A stretch of 64,000 nt of DNA from Sphingobium cupriresistens (GTDB taxonomy: Bacteria > Pseudomonadota > Alphaproteobacteria > Sphingomonadales > Sphingomonadaceae), in contig NZ_SEOO01000008.1 of assembly GCF_004152865.1 (NCBI RefSeq), forward strand, positions 61,090 through 125,089, in the 5' to 3' direction. The notes under the pieces were generated by a model. That model saw nothing but the letters and a program-made list of their open reading frames with translations. It ran no database searches and was not told where the DNA came from. Positions 18,120 to 27,186 of this stretch are shown one piece after another. The translations under genes were made by a program, and so were the position numbers. Position 1 is the stretch's first letter. Each line of letters begins with the position of its first letter.

Positions 18120-18229
18120 AACTCGCCAACTCAGACCCGTTCCGTGCCGTGCGGGCGGGCCAATTTAATCTTTCATTTTACAAAGCGGGCGCTAAAGCCC
18201 CGCTTCCGGCGCTGCCCCATGCGCCATTG

Positions 18230-18766
18230 ATGGCGGATCGGCAAGACGTGTCTCACATTGTTCCCCTGGACAGCCAGCCCGATGCGGCGATCGAGCAACT
18301 GCTCGACGCGGCGTTCGGCGCCGACCGGCACGGACGCACGGCCTATCGCATCCGCGACGGTATGCCCTGGTTGCCCGCCCTTTCCTTCGCCACCGTCGAT
18401 GCCCAAGGCGCGCTGATCGGGTCGCTGCAAAGCTGGCCCGTGGCGCTGACGGATGAGGATGGCGCGCAAATCCCGCTGATCATGGTGGGGCCGGTGGCGG
18501 TCGATCCTGCGCATCAGTTTGGCGGTCATGGCCGGGCGATGATGGACGCGGTGGTCGCCGCCGCGCGCGCGCAGGGCAGCGAGCCGCTGATGATGATCGG
18601 CGATCCCGAATATTATGGCCGTTTCTGGGGCTTTGTCGCGGACGGCACGGCAGGCTGGGACGCGCCCGGCCCGTTCGAGCCGCGCCGGTTGCTGGCGCTG
18701 TCGATCGATGGTCGTCCCGTCGGCGGAAGCGGGATGCTCGGTCCCAGAATCGCCGTCGCGGCCTGA
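18230..18766 (+). CDS. GNAT family N-acetyltransferase
   Basis: A 178-aa GNAT protein with the acetyl-CoA region around VGPVAVDPAHQFGGHGRAMM and a downstream GDPEYYGRFWGF, typical of the YhbS-like group. The substrate is unknown. The start at 18230 (MADRQDVSHI) begins the domain; the frame extends 27 codons upstream without family-like sequence. DUF1285 follows 42 bases downstream on the same strand. Confidence 0.88.
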   Translation: MADRQDVSHIVPLDSQPDAAIEQLLDAAFGADRHGRTAYRIRDGMPWLPALSFATVDAQGALIGSLQSWPVALTDEDGAQIPLIMVGPVAVDPAHQFGGHGRAMMDAVVAAARAQGSEPLMMIGDPEYYGRFWGFVADGTAGWDAPGPFEPRRLLALSIDGRPVGGSGMLGPRIAVAA

Positions 18767-18808
18767 TTTACCCTTTGCCTTCGGGCGAGAGGCTCCTATC
18801 TCCGCCCC

Positions 18809-19375
18809 ATGCCGATGGAGCCCCTGCCCGACCTGTCCACCCTCTCGCTTGCCGATATCGCGCGGCTGGCTGCCGAAAAACGCCTGCCGCCGGTCGAGAA
18901 ATGGAATCCCGACCATTGCGGCGACAGCGAGATGCGGATCGCGCGCGACGGCACCTGGTTTCATCAGGGATCGCCGATCGGCCGGGAAACGATGGTGCGG
19001 CTCTTCTCCTCCATATTGCGGCGCGAGCCGGACGGCAGCCATGTGCTGGTGACGCCGGTCGAGAAGCTGGACATCGCGGTCGAGGATGCGCCCTTCGTTG
19101 CGGTCGAACTGAAGAGCGAAGGCGAAGGCCGGGGCCGCACCCTCGCCTTCCGCATCAAAAATGGCGACATCGTGACCGCCGGGCCGGACCATGGGCTGTG
19201 CCTGCGCGAGACGCCGGATGGGCCGCATCCCTATCTGCATGTGCGCGGCGGAATGGAGGCGCTGGTGGCGCGCAGCGTCTATTATGAGCTGATGAACCTG
19301 GCGCTGGAGGAAGACGCCGAGCGCATCGGCCTGTGGAGCGACGGCGCCTTCTTCCCGCTGGACGGGGCGGCATGA
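18809..19375 (+). CDS. DUF1285 domain protein
   Basis: A 188-aa protein of the DUF1285 family: PVEKWNPDHCGDSEMRI, DGTWFHQGSPIGRETMVRLF and the later TPVEKLDIAVEDAPF are hallmark segments. Function is unknown; structures show small beta-rich domains. Its TGA overlaps the ATG of the CoA pyrophosphatase (ATGA), and the CCA-adding enzyme follows, giving a tight DUF1285-nudix-cca order. Confidence 0.9.
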   Translation: MPMEPLPDLSTLSLADIARLAAEKRLPPVEKWNPDHCGDSEMRIARDGTWFHQGSPIGRETMVRLFSSILRREPDGSHVLVTPVEKLDIAVEDAPFVAVELKSEGEGRGRTLAFRIKNGDIVTAGPDHGLCLRETPDGPHPYLHVRGGMEALVARSVYYELMNLALEEDAERIGLWSDGAFFPLDGAA

Positions 19376-19980
19376 CGCTGGCGCAGCGGTTGCGCGCCGC
19401 GCTGGAAGAAGGGCACAGGCGCGAAGATCTGGCGCCCGACGATATGCGCGATCCGCGGATCGACGGAGAGATTGCGCTGGCGCCCGCGGCCGTGCTGGTG
19501 GCGATCACCGACCGAGCGGAACCCGGCCTGATCCTGACCGAGCGATCGTCGCGCCTGCGCAAACATGCGGGCCAGATCGCCTTTCCGGGCGGCCGGGTGG
19601 ATGCGGGCGACGCCGACGAGATCGCCGGGGCGCTGCGCGAGGCGCAGGAGGAAATCGCGTTGCCGCCCGACCGGGTGCAGGTGATCGGGACGTCCGATCG
19701 CTACCACACTTTTACCGGCTTCGACATTATCCCGGTGCTGGGCGTCATTCCGCCCGACCTGCCGCTGCGCGCACAGGAAAGCGAGGTTGCCGACTGGTTC
19801 GAACTGCCGCTCGCTTACGCGCTCGATCCCGCGCGCCGGGTGCGCCATGCGATGGAATATGAGGGCAGGCAGCGTCATTATTACGAGATATATTGGGAAG
19901 GCCGCCGCATCTGGGGGATTACCGCCGCCATTCTCGCCAACCTCTCGCGCAGGCTGGGCCATGACCATATACCTGCCTGA
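19372..19980 (+). CDS. CoA pyrophosphatase (Nudix hydrolase)
   Basis: A 202-aa Nudix enzyme hydrolysing coenzyme A to phosphopantetheine and 3',5'-ADP. The CoA-specific motif LTERSSRLRKHAGQIAFPGG leads directly into the Nudix box ending ALREAQEEIAL. The usual first Glu of the Nudix box appears shifted (GDADEIAGALREAQEE). The ATG at 19372 overlaps the preceding stop. The 3' end overlaps the CCA-adding enzyme by 20 bases. Confidence 0.92.
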   Translation: MTLAQRLRAALEEGHRREDLAPDDMRDPRIDGEIALAPAAVLVAITDRAEPGLILTERSSRLRKHAGQIAFPGGRVDAGDADEIAGALREAQEEIALPPDRVQVIGTSDRYHTFTGFDIIPVLGVIPPDLPLRAQESEVADWFELPLAYALDPARRVRHAMEYEGRQRHYYEIYWEGRRIWGITAAILANLSRRLGHDHIPA

Positions 19981-21172
19981 TGCCGAATGGCGCCATCGCC
20001 CCGGTCTGGACGGCCTGTTCACCGCGCTGGAGACGGCGGAGGGCAAGGCGCGTTTCGTCGGCGGCGCGGTGCGCGACGGGCTGCTGGGCCTGCCGGTCAA
20101 TGATCTGGACATCGCCACGACGCTGGGCCCGCAGGACGTGGTCGATCGGCTGAAGCGCGCGGGGATCAAGGCGGTGCCGACCGGGATCGACCATGGCACC
20201 ATCACCGCCGTCCTGCCCGACGGGCCGGTCGAAATCACCACGCTGCGCCGCGACGTCAGCACTGACGGGCGGCGCGCTACCATCGCCTATACGGACGACT
20301 GGCGCGAGGATGCGGCGCGGCGGGATTTCACGATCAACGCCCTTTACGCCGATCCGTTGACCGGCGCGATCAGCGATTATTTCGGCGGGATCGCAGATCT
20401 GGAGGCGCGGCGCCTGCGCTTCATCGGCGATGCATCGGCGCGGATCGCCGAAGACCATCTGCGCATCCTGCGCTATTTCCGCTTCCTGGCGCGCTATGGC
20501 GACAACGAGTTGGACAGTATCGCCTATGATGCGTGCGTCGCCGCAGCCAACAGCCTGATGGCGCTGTCACGCGAGCGAATCGCGGACGAATTGTTGAAAT
20601 TACTGGGTGTCGCTTCGCCGATCCATGCGCTGAGCCTGATGGTGGAGGGCGGCATATTGCGCACGGTGCTGCCGGAAGTGGATGCGGCCGGGATCGCGCG
20701 TATGGATCGGCTGATGGCGCGGGAGGCGGAGGCCGGGATCGGCGCGTCCGCGTTGCGGCGCCTGGCTGCGCTATTGCCGGCTGATGCGGCGCTGGCCGAT
20801 TCGGTGGGTGCGCGGTTGAAGCTGTCGAACAAGGCGCGCAAGCGGCTGGTCTTGGCATTGGAGCAGGCGGCGGGGATCGAACGTCCGCGCGCGCTCGCTC
20901 ATCGGATCGGCGTCGAAGGCGCAACCGATCGGATGCTGCTCGACCCTGACAGGCCGCTCGCGACGCTTGAACAGTTGCGGGACTGGACCCCGCCCGCTCT
21001 GCCGATCGGCGGCGGAGCGCTGATCGCGCGCGGCCTGACGCCCGGCCCGGATGTGGCCAAGGCGTTGCGTGCGGTGCAGGACCAATGGGTGGCGGAAGAT
21101 TTCCCCGATTCGAACCGCGTCGCGGGGATCGCGGATCAGATCGTCTCGAAATTCCAGCGGGCGCGCCAATAG
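19961..21172 (+). CDS. cca: CCA-adding tRNA nucleotidyltransferase
   Basis: A 403-aa class II nucleotidyltransferase: FVGGAVRDGLLGLPVNDLDIAT with the catalytic D-x-D, the RRD motif in TLRRDVSTDGRRA, RRDFTINALYADPLTG and RFLARYGD. It repairs or completes tRNA 3' CCA ends or adds poly(A). The start at 19961 lies inside the preceding gene; upstream in-frame codons are antisense-like noise. The last 37 bases overlap the convergent GGDEF/EAL gene. Confidence 0.93.
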   Translation: MTIYLPDAEWRHRPGLDGLFTALETAEGKARFVGGAVRDGLLGLPVNDLDIATTLGPQDVVDRLKRAGIKAVPTGIDHGTITAVLPDGPVEITTLRRDVSTDGRRATIAYTDDWREDAARRDFTINALYADPLTGAISDYFGGIADLEARRLRFIGDASARIAEDHLRILRYFRFLARYGDNELDSIAYDACVAAANSLMALSRERIADELLKLLGVASPIHALSLMVEGGILRTVLPEVDAAGIARMDRLMAREAEAGIGASALRRLAALLPADAALADSVGARLKLSNKARKRLVLALEQAAGIERPRALAHRIGVEGATDRMLLDPDRPLATLEQLRDWTPPALPIGGGALIARGLTPGPDVAKALRAVQDQWVAEDFPDSNRVAGIADQIVSKFQRARQ

Positions 21173-22890
21173 TCGAAGGCTTCCGCTTCGGGCATCGGCT
21201 TGGCGAAATGATAGCCCTGCCCCTGCCAGCAGCCCATCTGCTGGAGCGCATGGGCCAACGCCTGCGTCTCGATCCCCTCGGCGGTAACCTTGAGATTGAG
21301 CGATTCAGCGAGTGACAGGATCGTGCGGACGATCACCGCCTTGTCATGATCCTCCAGCATCGTGGACACGAAGCTGCGATCGATCTTCAATATGTCGATC
21401 GGCAGGCTGTGCAGGCTGGCGAGGTTGGAGAAGCCGGTGCCGAAGTCGTCCATCGCGATCGGCATCTGCAAACCTTTCAGCGCGACGAGCAGCTTCCGCG
21501 CCTTGTCAGGATCGGCGATGATCGCGCTTTCGGTGAGTTCGGCGGTCAATCGGTGGCCGGCGATCCCAGCATAGCGCAAAGCCTCCTCGAACATGGAAGC
21601 GACGTCGTCGCGCGCCATCTGGATCGGGGAAAGATTGACGTTAACGCCCACGGGCAGCGGCTGGCCGAATTTCGCGTCCCAGCGCGACAGCGCCTGGGCC
21701 GCCTCATAGGCCGCCCAGCGACCCAGCGGGGTGATAAGGCCGCTTTCTTCCGCAACCGCGATGAATTCGACAGGGGGAACATGACCCAGTTCCTCGTCAT
21801 GCCAGCGGGCGAGCGCCTCGAAGCCAGTGACCTCACCAGTTTGAAGATGGATGAGCGGTTGAAAAGCGAGGGTCAGTCCGCCTTGGGCCAATGCTTCGCG
21901 CAGACGGCTTTCGATAGAAAATCGCCGCTGCGCCTCCTTGAGCACGCCATTGCGGTATATCTCGACCTTGCCGCTGCGTTTGGCGATCTTTACCGCCGCC
22001 TGCGCCTTGCGAACGACATCGTCGGGATCATCGTCCAGATTGAGCGAGAGAGCGCAGCCGATTGCGCAATCGACGCGGATTTGAAGATCGCTGAGGCGGA
22101 TCGGCGAGCTGAGCGCCTCCTTGATCCTCTGAACGATATGAAGAGCGTCTGATAAGCCATTGTTTAAGCGCGCAAAGATGGCAAAATCATTGCCGCCGAT
22201 ACGGGCCAGCACGTCGCCTTGGCGCAAGCTGGATTTCAGGCGCTTGGCGACGGTGATCAGCAGTTCGTCGCCCGCCATCGGACCAAGGGATTCATTGACT
22301 CGGCTGAAGCGACTGAGATCGATCGCGATGATGCCGAACTGGGCCTTGTCAGGCCAGACCGTATTGGCCAGACGATCGTCAATCTCTTCACCAAATCCCG
22401 TGCGATTGGGCAGCGCGGTCAAGCCATCCGACAGCAGTTCCCGACGGAGATTTTTTTCGATCGTCCGTTCGCCGGTCCGGTCGGTGGCGGTGAAGAGATA
22501 ATGTTCGGGGCGCCCGTCGGCCGCGGGCAGGCGACCGATGGTGCACATGAAATATTCCGGCCCAAGTTTGCCGTCGCGACGCAATTCGAAACTGTCCGAA
22601 TCGCGTCCAGACCGGATAAAATTGCTGGCGCGCTCGCGCCATGCCGCGGCGACGCTAGCGGCAGCTTCGCCTCGTTCGGCTTGCAACCTGAAAGCCTGAG
22701 TAAAACGCGCATTTCCGCGCATAAGGTTTAGACTATTGTTTTCGAATGAGAATACAGCAGCAAGCTGGGGGAGAGCCTCCAGCCATTGCGCCATGCCGAT
22801 GGCGTGTTCAGGATGCGGGGCATCGTCCCCCCCCAAGGGGGAGGTGCTGGCCTTTTTGACCGGCAAACTGCGCACCGACGTCGATTCCAT
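21136..22890 (-). CDS. GGDEF/EAL cyclic-di-GMP protein with degenerate GGDEF
   Basis: A 584-aa protein: N-terminal PAS-like region (about 30-140), GGDEF domain (about 150-310) and EAL domain (about 320-580). The GGDEF signature reads GGNDF (232-236), so cyclase activity is doubtful. The EAL domain keeps key residues: EAL (358-360), ELTES, DDFGTG (481-486), Lys502 in LKIDRS, and E538 in AEGIET, so phosphodiesterase activity is likely. The start at 22890 is preceded by GGGGGT; the upstream frame overlaps parC. It lies 88 bases after parC on the same strand. Confidence 0.9.
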   Translation of the reverse strand: MESTSVRSLPVKKASTSPLGGDDAPHPEHAIGMAQWLEALPQLAAVFSFENNSLNLMRGNARFTQAFRLQAERGEAAASVAAAWRERASNFIRSGRDSDSFELRRDGKLGPEYFMCTIGRLPAADGRPEHYLFTATDRTGERTIEKNLRRELLSDGLTALPNRTGFGEEIDDRLANTVWPDKAQFGIIAIDLSRFSRVNESLGPMAGDELLITVAKRLKSSLRQGDVLARIGGNDFAIFARLNNGLSDALHIVQRIKEALSSPIRLSDLQIRVDCAIGCALSLNLDDDPDDVVRKAQAAVKIAKRSGKVEIYRNGVLKEAQRRFSIESRLREALAQGGLTLAFQPLIHLQTGEVTGFEALARWHDEELGHVPPVEFIAVAEESGLITPLGRWAAYEAAQALSRWDAKFGQPLPVGVNVNLSPIQMARDDVASMFEEALRYAGIAGHRLTAELTESAIIADPDKARKLLVALKGLQMPIAMDDFGTGFSNLASLHSLPIDILKIDRSFVSTMLEDHDKAVIVRTILSLAESLNLKVTAEGIETQALAHALQQMGCWQGQGYHFAKPMPEAEAFDYWRARWNFETI

Positions 22891-22978
22891 ACCCCCGCTG
22901 TATCGAGAAGGAGTAAATTTTCGGGAAACGCTGACCGCCGCAATGGACAAAGTTGGACTAACGGCGAAATCGCTGAAA

Positions 22979-25267
22979 TCAGAAGCGATTATCGCGCGGG
23001 AAACCCGTCGGCGGCATTCGCCCGGCCGCGCCACGCGCAACCTTCCATGGCATCATGTCGCTTTCCGTCCGGGTGCGGCCCGATTCGCCGCCCATGGTCC
23101 AGCTAAGCCCGTCGGAAAGGCGGAAGGCGATCGCGTCGGACAGGCCGCCGTCGCGGTAGCGCTGCATCTGCACACCCTGGCCGCGCGTCATTTTCGGCAT
23201 TTCACTAAGCGCGAACACCAGCAATTTGCGGTTTTCCCCGATAACGGCGACGCTGTCCGCTTCCGCCGGGATCGGACGGATTATGCTCAGCTTCGCGCCG
23301 GCGCGGACGTTGACCACCTGCTTGCCTTTGCGGGTTTCCGCCACCAATTCGGCCGTTGCCGCGACGAAGCCGCGTCCGTCTGATGAGGCCATAAGCAGAT
23401 CCGTGCCGGCACGCGCCGGCATGAAGGCGACGATCGCTCCTTCGTTGTCCATATCGACCAACGAACGCACCGGATCGCCAAAACCGCGGCCACCCGGCAG
23501 CTTGTCCGACGCCAGCGTGTAGATGCGGCCGGTTGAGGTCGCCAGCAGCAGCTTGTCGGTGGTGTAGGCATGGAAGGCATATTGCGGACCGTCGCCTTCC
23601 TTGAATTTCAGCGTGTCGGCGGCGGCGAGATCGCGATGGCCGCTCATCGCCCTGATCCAGCCGCGTTCGGACAAGATCACCGTGATCGGCTCCTTTTCTA
23701 TCATCGCCTCCAGCGGGATTTCCCGCGCCGGGGCGGCTTCCTCGACCAGGGTGCGGCGGCGGCCAAGGTCGGTTTCGGGGCCGTAGCGCTTGCGCAGCGT
23801 GGCGAGGTCGCGCTTCAGGCGGGTGCGCTGGCGGGCCGGGCTTTCGACCAGCTTTTCCAGTTCCTCCTTCTCCTTGACCAGTTCGGCATGTTCGCGCCGC
23901 AGCTCCATCTCCTCCAGCTTGCGCAAAGAGCGCAGCCGCATGTTCAGGATGGCCTCGACCTGACGATCGTTGAGCGCGAATTCGTCCATCATCACCGCCT
24001 TGGGCTCATCCTCCGTGCGGATGATCTCGATCACCCGGTCGAGGTTGAGATAGGCGATGATATAGCCGTCGAGCAGTTCCAGCCGGCCGGCGATCTTTTC
24101 CAGCCGATGCCGGGCGCGGCGGACCAGAACGTCGATCTGGTGCTTGAGCCATTCGATCAGCAGCGGGCGCAGGCCCAGCACGCGCGGCGTCCGGGTGGCG
24201 TCGAGGACGTTGAGGTTCAGCGGGAAACGATTTTCCAGATCGGTCAGCCGGAACAGACTGTCCATCAACATCTGCGGATCGACGGTGCGCGCGCGCGGTT
24301 CGATGACGATGCGGATTTCCGCGTCGCTCTCGTCCCGAACATCCGCCAGGATCGGCAGCTTGCGATCGTTGATGATCCCCGCAATCTGTTCGATCAGCTT
24401 GGATTTCTGCACCTGATAGGGAATTTCGGTGACGACCGCGATCCACGTGCCGCGTCCCCCCTCTTCCTTGTGCCAGCGCGCCCGCGTGCGGAAAGCGCCG
24501 CGCCCGGTGACATAGGCTTCGGAGATGATCGACGGGCTGTCCACCAGGACACCGCCGGTCGGAAAATCCGGCCCCTTCACCACCGCCATCAAGGCGGCAT
24601 GATCGGTGTCGGGATCGTCGATCAGCAGGCCGGCCGCGTCGATCAGTTCGGTGACATTATGCGGCGGGATGCTGGTCGCCATGCCGACCGCGATGCCGGT
24701 CGCGCCATTGGCGAGCAGATTGGGGAACAGGCCGGGAAAGACCTCCGGCTCCTCATCCTCGCCATTATAGGTGGGTCGATAATCGACCGTGCCTTCGTCC
24801 AGGCCCGCCATCAGATCGGCGGCGGCCTGTGTCAGGCGCGCTTCGGTGTAACGCATGGCCGCGGCGTTATCGCCGTCGATGTTGCCGAAATTGCCCTGCC
24901 CGTCGACCAGCGGCGTGCGCAGCGAGAATTCCTGCGCCAGCCGCACCATGGCGTCATAGACCGACTGGTCGCCATGGGGGTGATATTTACCGATGACGTC
25001 GCCCACGACGCGGGCGCATTTCTTGTAACTTGTGGTGTTCCGCGCCGGGTTGGCGACCAGCACGTCCGGGGACGCGCCGCCCGGCTCCATCTTGAGCAGG
25101 CGCATCGCCCAGAGCAGGCGGCGATGCACGGGTTTCAGGCCATCGCGCAGGTCGGGCAACGACCGGGCGGTGATGGTCGACAACGCATAGACGAGATAGC
25201 GCTGCGAAAGCGCATCGTCGAACGGGTGATCCTTGATGGCGTCGAACGGGTCGCGAAAATCAGTCAT
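22979..25267 (-). CDS. parC: DNA topoisomerase IV subunit A
   Basis: A 762-aa ParC that breaks and rejoins DNA to decatenate daughter chromosomes together with ParE (at 46.1-48.0 kb). Evidence: [22 protein letters not shown], the alphaproteobacterial insertion near residues 60-85, [13 protein letters not shown], the catalytic Tyr140 in MRYTEARL, and C-terminal beta-pinwheel repeats. The residue after HPHGD is Gln101, where E. coli ParC has the quinolone-contacting Ser80. ccdB ends 45 bases upstream. Confidence 0.96.
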   Translation of the reverse strand: MTDFRDPFDAIKDHPFDDALSQRYLVYALSTITARSLPDLRDGLKPVHRRLLWAMRLLKMEPGGASPDVLVANPARNTTSYKKCARVVGDVIGKYHPHGDQSVYDAMVRLAQEFSLRTPLVDGQGNFGNIDGDNAAAMRYTEARLTQAAADLMAGLDEGTVDYRPTYNGEDEEPEVFPGLFPNLLANGATGIAVGMATSIPPHNVTELIDAAGLLIDDPDTDHAALMAVVKGPDFPTGGVLVDSPSIISEAYVTGRGAFRTRARWHKEEGGRGTWIAVVTEIPYQVQKSKLIEQIAGIINDRKLPILADVRDESDAEIRIVIEPRARTVDPQMLMDSLFRLTDLENRFPLNLNVLDATRTPRVLGLRPLLIEWLKHQIDVLVRRARHRLEKIAGRLELLDGYIIAYLNLDRVIEIIRTEDEPKAVMMDEFALNDRQVEAILNMRLRSLRKLEEMELRREHAELVKEKEELEKLVESPARQRTRLKRDLATLRKRYGPETDLGRRRTLVEEAAPAREIPLEAMIEKEPITVILSERGWIRAMSGHRDLAAADTLKFKEGDGPQYAFHAYTTDKLLLATSTGRIYTLASDKLPGGRGFGDPVRSLVDMDNEGAIVAFMPARAGTDLLMASSDGRGFVAATAELVAETRKGKQVVNVRAGAKLSIIRPIPAEADSVAVIGENRKLLVFALSEMPKMTRGQGVQMQRYRDGGLSDAIAFRLSDGLSWTMGGESGRTRTESDMMPWKVARGAAGRMPPTGFPRDNRF

Positions 25268-25312
25268 CGCAGGTCGGATAGCAGGACGGGCACGAAACGG
25301 AAACGGATTTGG

Positions 25313-25609
25313 TCAGAAGCCGGCGATCAGCATATCGAGGGCCTTGGATATCTCATAATCCTGATCCCGCAGCGACAGCACGACCTTCCCAAGCGACCGC
25401 GCAGGCACCGCGCCGGAAAATTGCGTCATCATAACCAGTCGATGCCCATCGACATTAAATTGCGGATTGAGGCGCGCCATGGGCGTTCCGACATCGTCGA
25501 GCGGGACCAACGGCACTACGAAACGGGTGGTCAGATGGTCCAGCAAGTCGGTTTGGCAGTCCAGGACGTAGGCACCATCGGGCAGGCGATGGACGCAAAA
25601 GCGCGCCAT
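25313..25609 (-). CDS. ccdB: CcdB-type toxin
   Basis: A 98-aa CcdB family protein: FCVHRLPDGAYVLDCQTDLLDHLTTR at the N-terminus (in two pieces), then FVVPLVPLDDVG, ARLNPQFNVDG and MMTQFSGAVP. The family poisons or blocks DNA gyrase subunit A. The C-terminus is ALDMLIAGF, so the Trp99 of the F-plasmid toxin is replaced by Ala, as in other chromosomal CcdB variants (from memory). The ATG overlaps the ccdA stop by one base (TAATG). The gene directly precedes parC, 45 bases away, on the same strand. Confidence 0.93.
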   Translation of the reverse strand: MARFCVHRLPDGAYVLDCQTDLLDHLTTRFVVPLVPLDDVGTPMARLNPQFNVDGHRLVMMTQFSGAVPARSLGKVVLSLRDQDYEISKALDMLIAGF

Positions 25610-25851
25610 TAGAATTGCCGGTATTTTTCGAGCGGCAACCCATGTTTTTCGACATAGGCATTGGAGGCGGCGATGCCAGCAGCATTGTCTTTCTTCCAGC
25701 GCCGTCCGCGTTCCAATCCAATCTCCCTGCGCAAGGCATCTTCGCATGCACGGGACAGATTGATACCCAGTTCCTTGGCATCCGCCACAAGATCAACATC
25801 CAGTGAAAGGTTGGTCGCCTTGCGCGTGGCGATCCGTTCATGCTTGGTCAT
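25609..25851 (-). CDS. ccdA: CcdA-type antitoxin
   Basis: An 80-aa CcdA: N-terminal ribbon-helix-helix DNA-binding part (RKATNLSLDVDLVADAKELG) and a C-terminal toxin-binding tail (NAYVEKHGLPLEKYRQF). It neutralises CcdB and should repress its own operon. The start at 25851 is preceded by GCAGGAG. A candidate operator lies just upstream. Codon use and base composition look like the neighbours. Confidence 0.94.
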   Translation of the reverse strand: MTKHERIATRKATNLSLDVDLVADAKELGINLSRACEDALRREIGLERGRRWKKDNAAGIAASNAYVEKHGLPLEKYRQF

Positions 25852-25874
25852 GATCGACTCCTGCATCTCATGTG

Positions 25875-25892
25875 CGCATGAATATACGCATG
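25875..25892. promoter_or_regulatory. Candidate CcdAB operator
   Basis: Two direct copies of CGCATG (25875-25880 and 25887-25892) are separated by AATATA, a 12-bp period suited to ribbon-helix-helix repressors. On the minus strand the spacer reads TATATT, a possible -10 element, 31 bases ahead of the ccdA start. Inferred from position and repeat only. Confidence 0.4.
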
Positions 25893-25897
25893 GGCTA

Positions 25898-26818
25898 TCA
25901 ATGCGGCAAGTATCGCCCTTCGGGATCGGCGGCGATCTCGGCCGCAAATTCCGCCACGATCCAGTCGCGGAAGGCCTTCACCTTGGGCGTGTTGCGGGCG
26001 TGAGGCGGATAGACCACCCAATAGCTGGCGATTTCCCGGACATAGGAGGGCACGGCTTCGACCAGCAGGCCGGACTCGATCTCCATCTTCCACAGGAAAT
26101 GGTTGAGGATGGCGACGCCTTGCCCGCCGATCGCGGCGCGCCCCTCCATCACCTGGCTATCTAGGGCGATGCCGGGCGGGCCGGCGGCGGGATCGGCCTC
26201 CACCGCCATCGCGGCGAACCATTCATGCCACCACATGTCATCAGGCGACAGGCGCGGCAGGGCATGGAGCGCCTGCGCATCGGCGATGGGACCGTGCCGG
26301 TCCAGCCAGGCCGGACTGCACATCGGCACAAGCCGGTTGTGGGTCAGCAACGTCGCCTCCAGCCCCGGCCATTGCCCCTTCCCGCCACGGATCGCCAAGT
26401 CCACGCCGTCACGAGCCAGATCGACGACGCTGTCCTCCGCCTGAATGCGCACGGCGAGGTGCGGATGGCGCATCTGAAAGGCGCCGATCTTGGGCGCCAA
26501 CCACAAATGCGCAAAGCTGTTGGTGCAACTGATCGTCAGCACGGCAGAATGATCCTGTGTCAGGGCAACAAAGCCCTGGCGCATCTGGTCGAAGGCGCGG
26601 GTCAGGATGGGCGCGATGTCCCGCCCCTTGTCGGTCAGTACGACCTTGCGCCCGATACGCTGGAACAGGCTGAGCCCCAGCCGCTCCTCCAACAACTTCA
26701 CCTGATAGCTGACCGCGGCTTGCGTCATGCCGAGTTCGTAGGCAGCGGCGGTGAAATTTTCCAAGCGGGCCGCAGCCTCGAACACGCGGATGGCGGATAA
26801 GGGCGGCAGGATCGACAT
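25898..26818 (-). CDS. LysR family transcriptional regulator (GcvA-like)
   Basis: A 306-aa LysR regulator. The N-terminal winged helix (PPLSAIRVFEAAARLENFTAAAYELG then TQAAVSYQVKLLEERLG, in pieces) and the effector domain with CTNSFAHLWLAPKIGAF match the GcvA/AmpR group. The target is unknown; the small 53-aa ORF and otsB lie divergently upstream. It ends 46 bases before ccdA on the same strand. Confidence 0.92.
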   Translation of the reverse strand: MSILPPLSAIRVFEAAARLENFTAAAYELGMTQAAVSYQVKLLEERLGLSLFQRIGRKVVLTDKGRDIAPILTRAFDQMRQGFVALTQDHSAVLTISCTNSFAHLWLAPKIGAFQMRHPHLAVRIQAEDSVVDLARDGVDLAIRGGKGQWPGLEATLLTHNRLVPMCSPAWLDRHGPIADAQALHALPRLSPDDMWWHEWFAAMAVEADPAAGPPGIALDSQVMEGRAAIGGQGVAILNHFLWKMEIESGLLVEAVPSYVREIASYWVVYPPHARNTPKVKAFRDWIVAEFAAEIAADPEGRYLPH

Positions 26819-26949
26819 AGGTTTATCAATAAGCTGAGCTTATCTAATGCGTCCAGCCTTTTGTTGGCGATACTGGCGTCAATCAGGCAGAGGCGAAGGC
26901 GCGGATGGTTTTTTCGATCCACCTCCCGCTTTCAGGAAAGGACGGCATC

Positions 26950-27111
26950 ATGCGTGACGAATATGACGACCGGCTGCGGCTTGACGGCCGCGCGCAGATC
27001 AACAACGGCATCGACCGGCTATTGGCCAGGATCATGCAGGCGTTCCGGGTTCTCCATACAATTCATTGGTCCTCCCCCTGGGCCGTCCATGAGCGCCGAT
27101 GCCGTAACTGA
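26950..27111 (+). CDS. Small protein of unknown function
   Basis: A 53-aa frame starting MRDEYDDRLRLDGRAQ with an AGGAAAGG site nine bases upstream. The region INNGIDRLLARIMQAFRVLHTIHW forms an amphipathic helix. The good ribosome site and helical pattern support a real small gene, but no family is recognised. It is divergent from the LysR gene and 75 bases ahead of otsB. Confidence 0.5.
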   Translation: MRDEYDDRLRLDGRAQINNGIDRLLARIMQAFRVLHTIHWSSPWAVHERRCRN

Positions 27112-27186
27112 GCCGCAGTCGGGAAAATCGACCGGCGGTGACAAATCGGGGGTTGCGGTTTCGGGCAGGGACGCCACTTTGCGCCC

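Noticed and set aside
23570..25612. 680-aa frame opposite parC
   Set aside because: Antisense artefact of a confidently identified parC; composition is rich in Arg, Gln, Asp and His without any motif.
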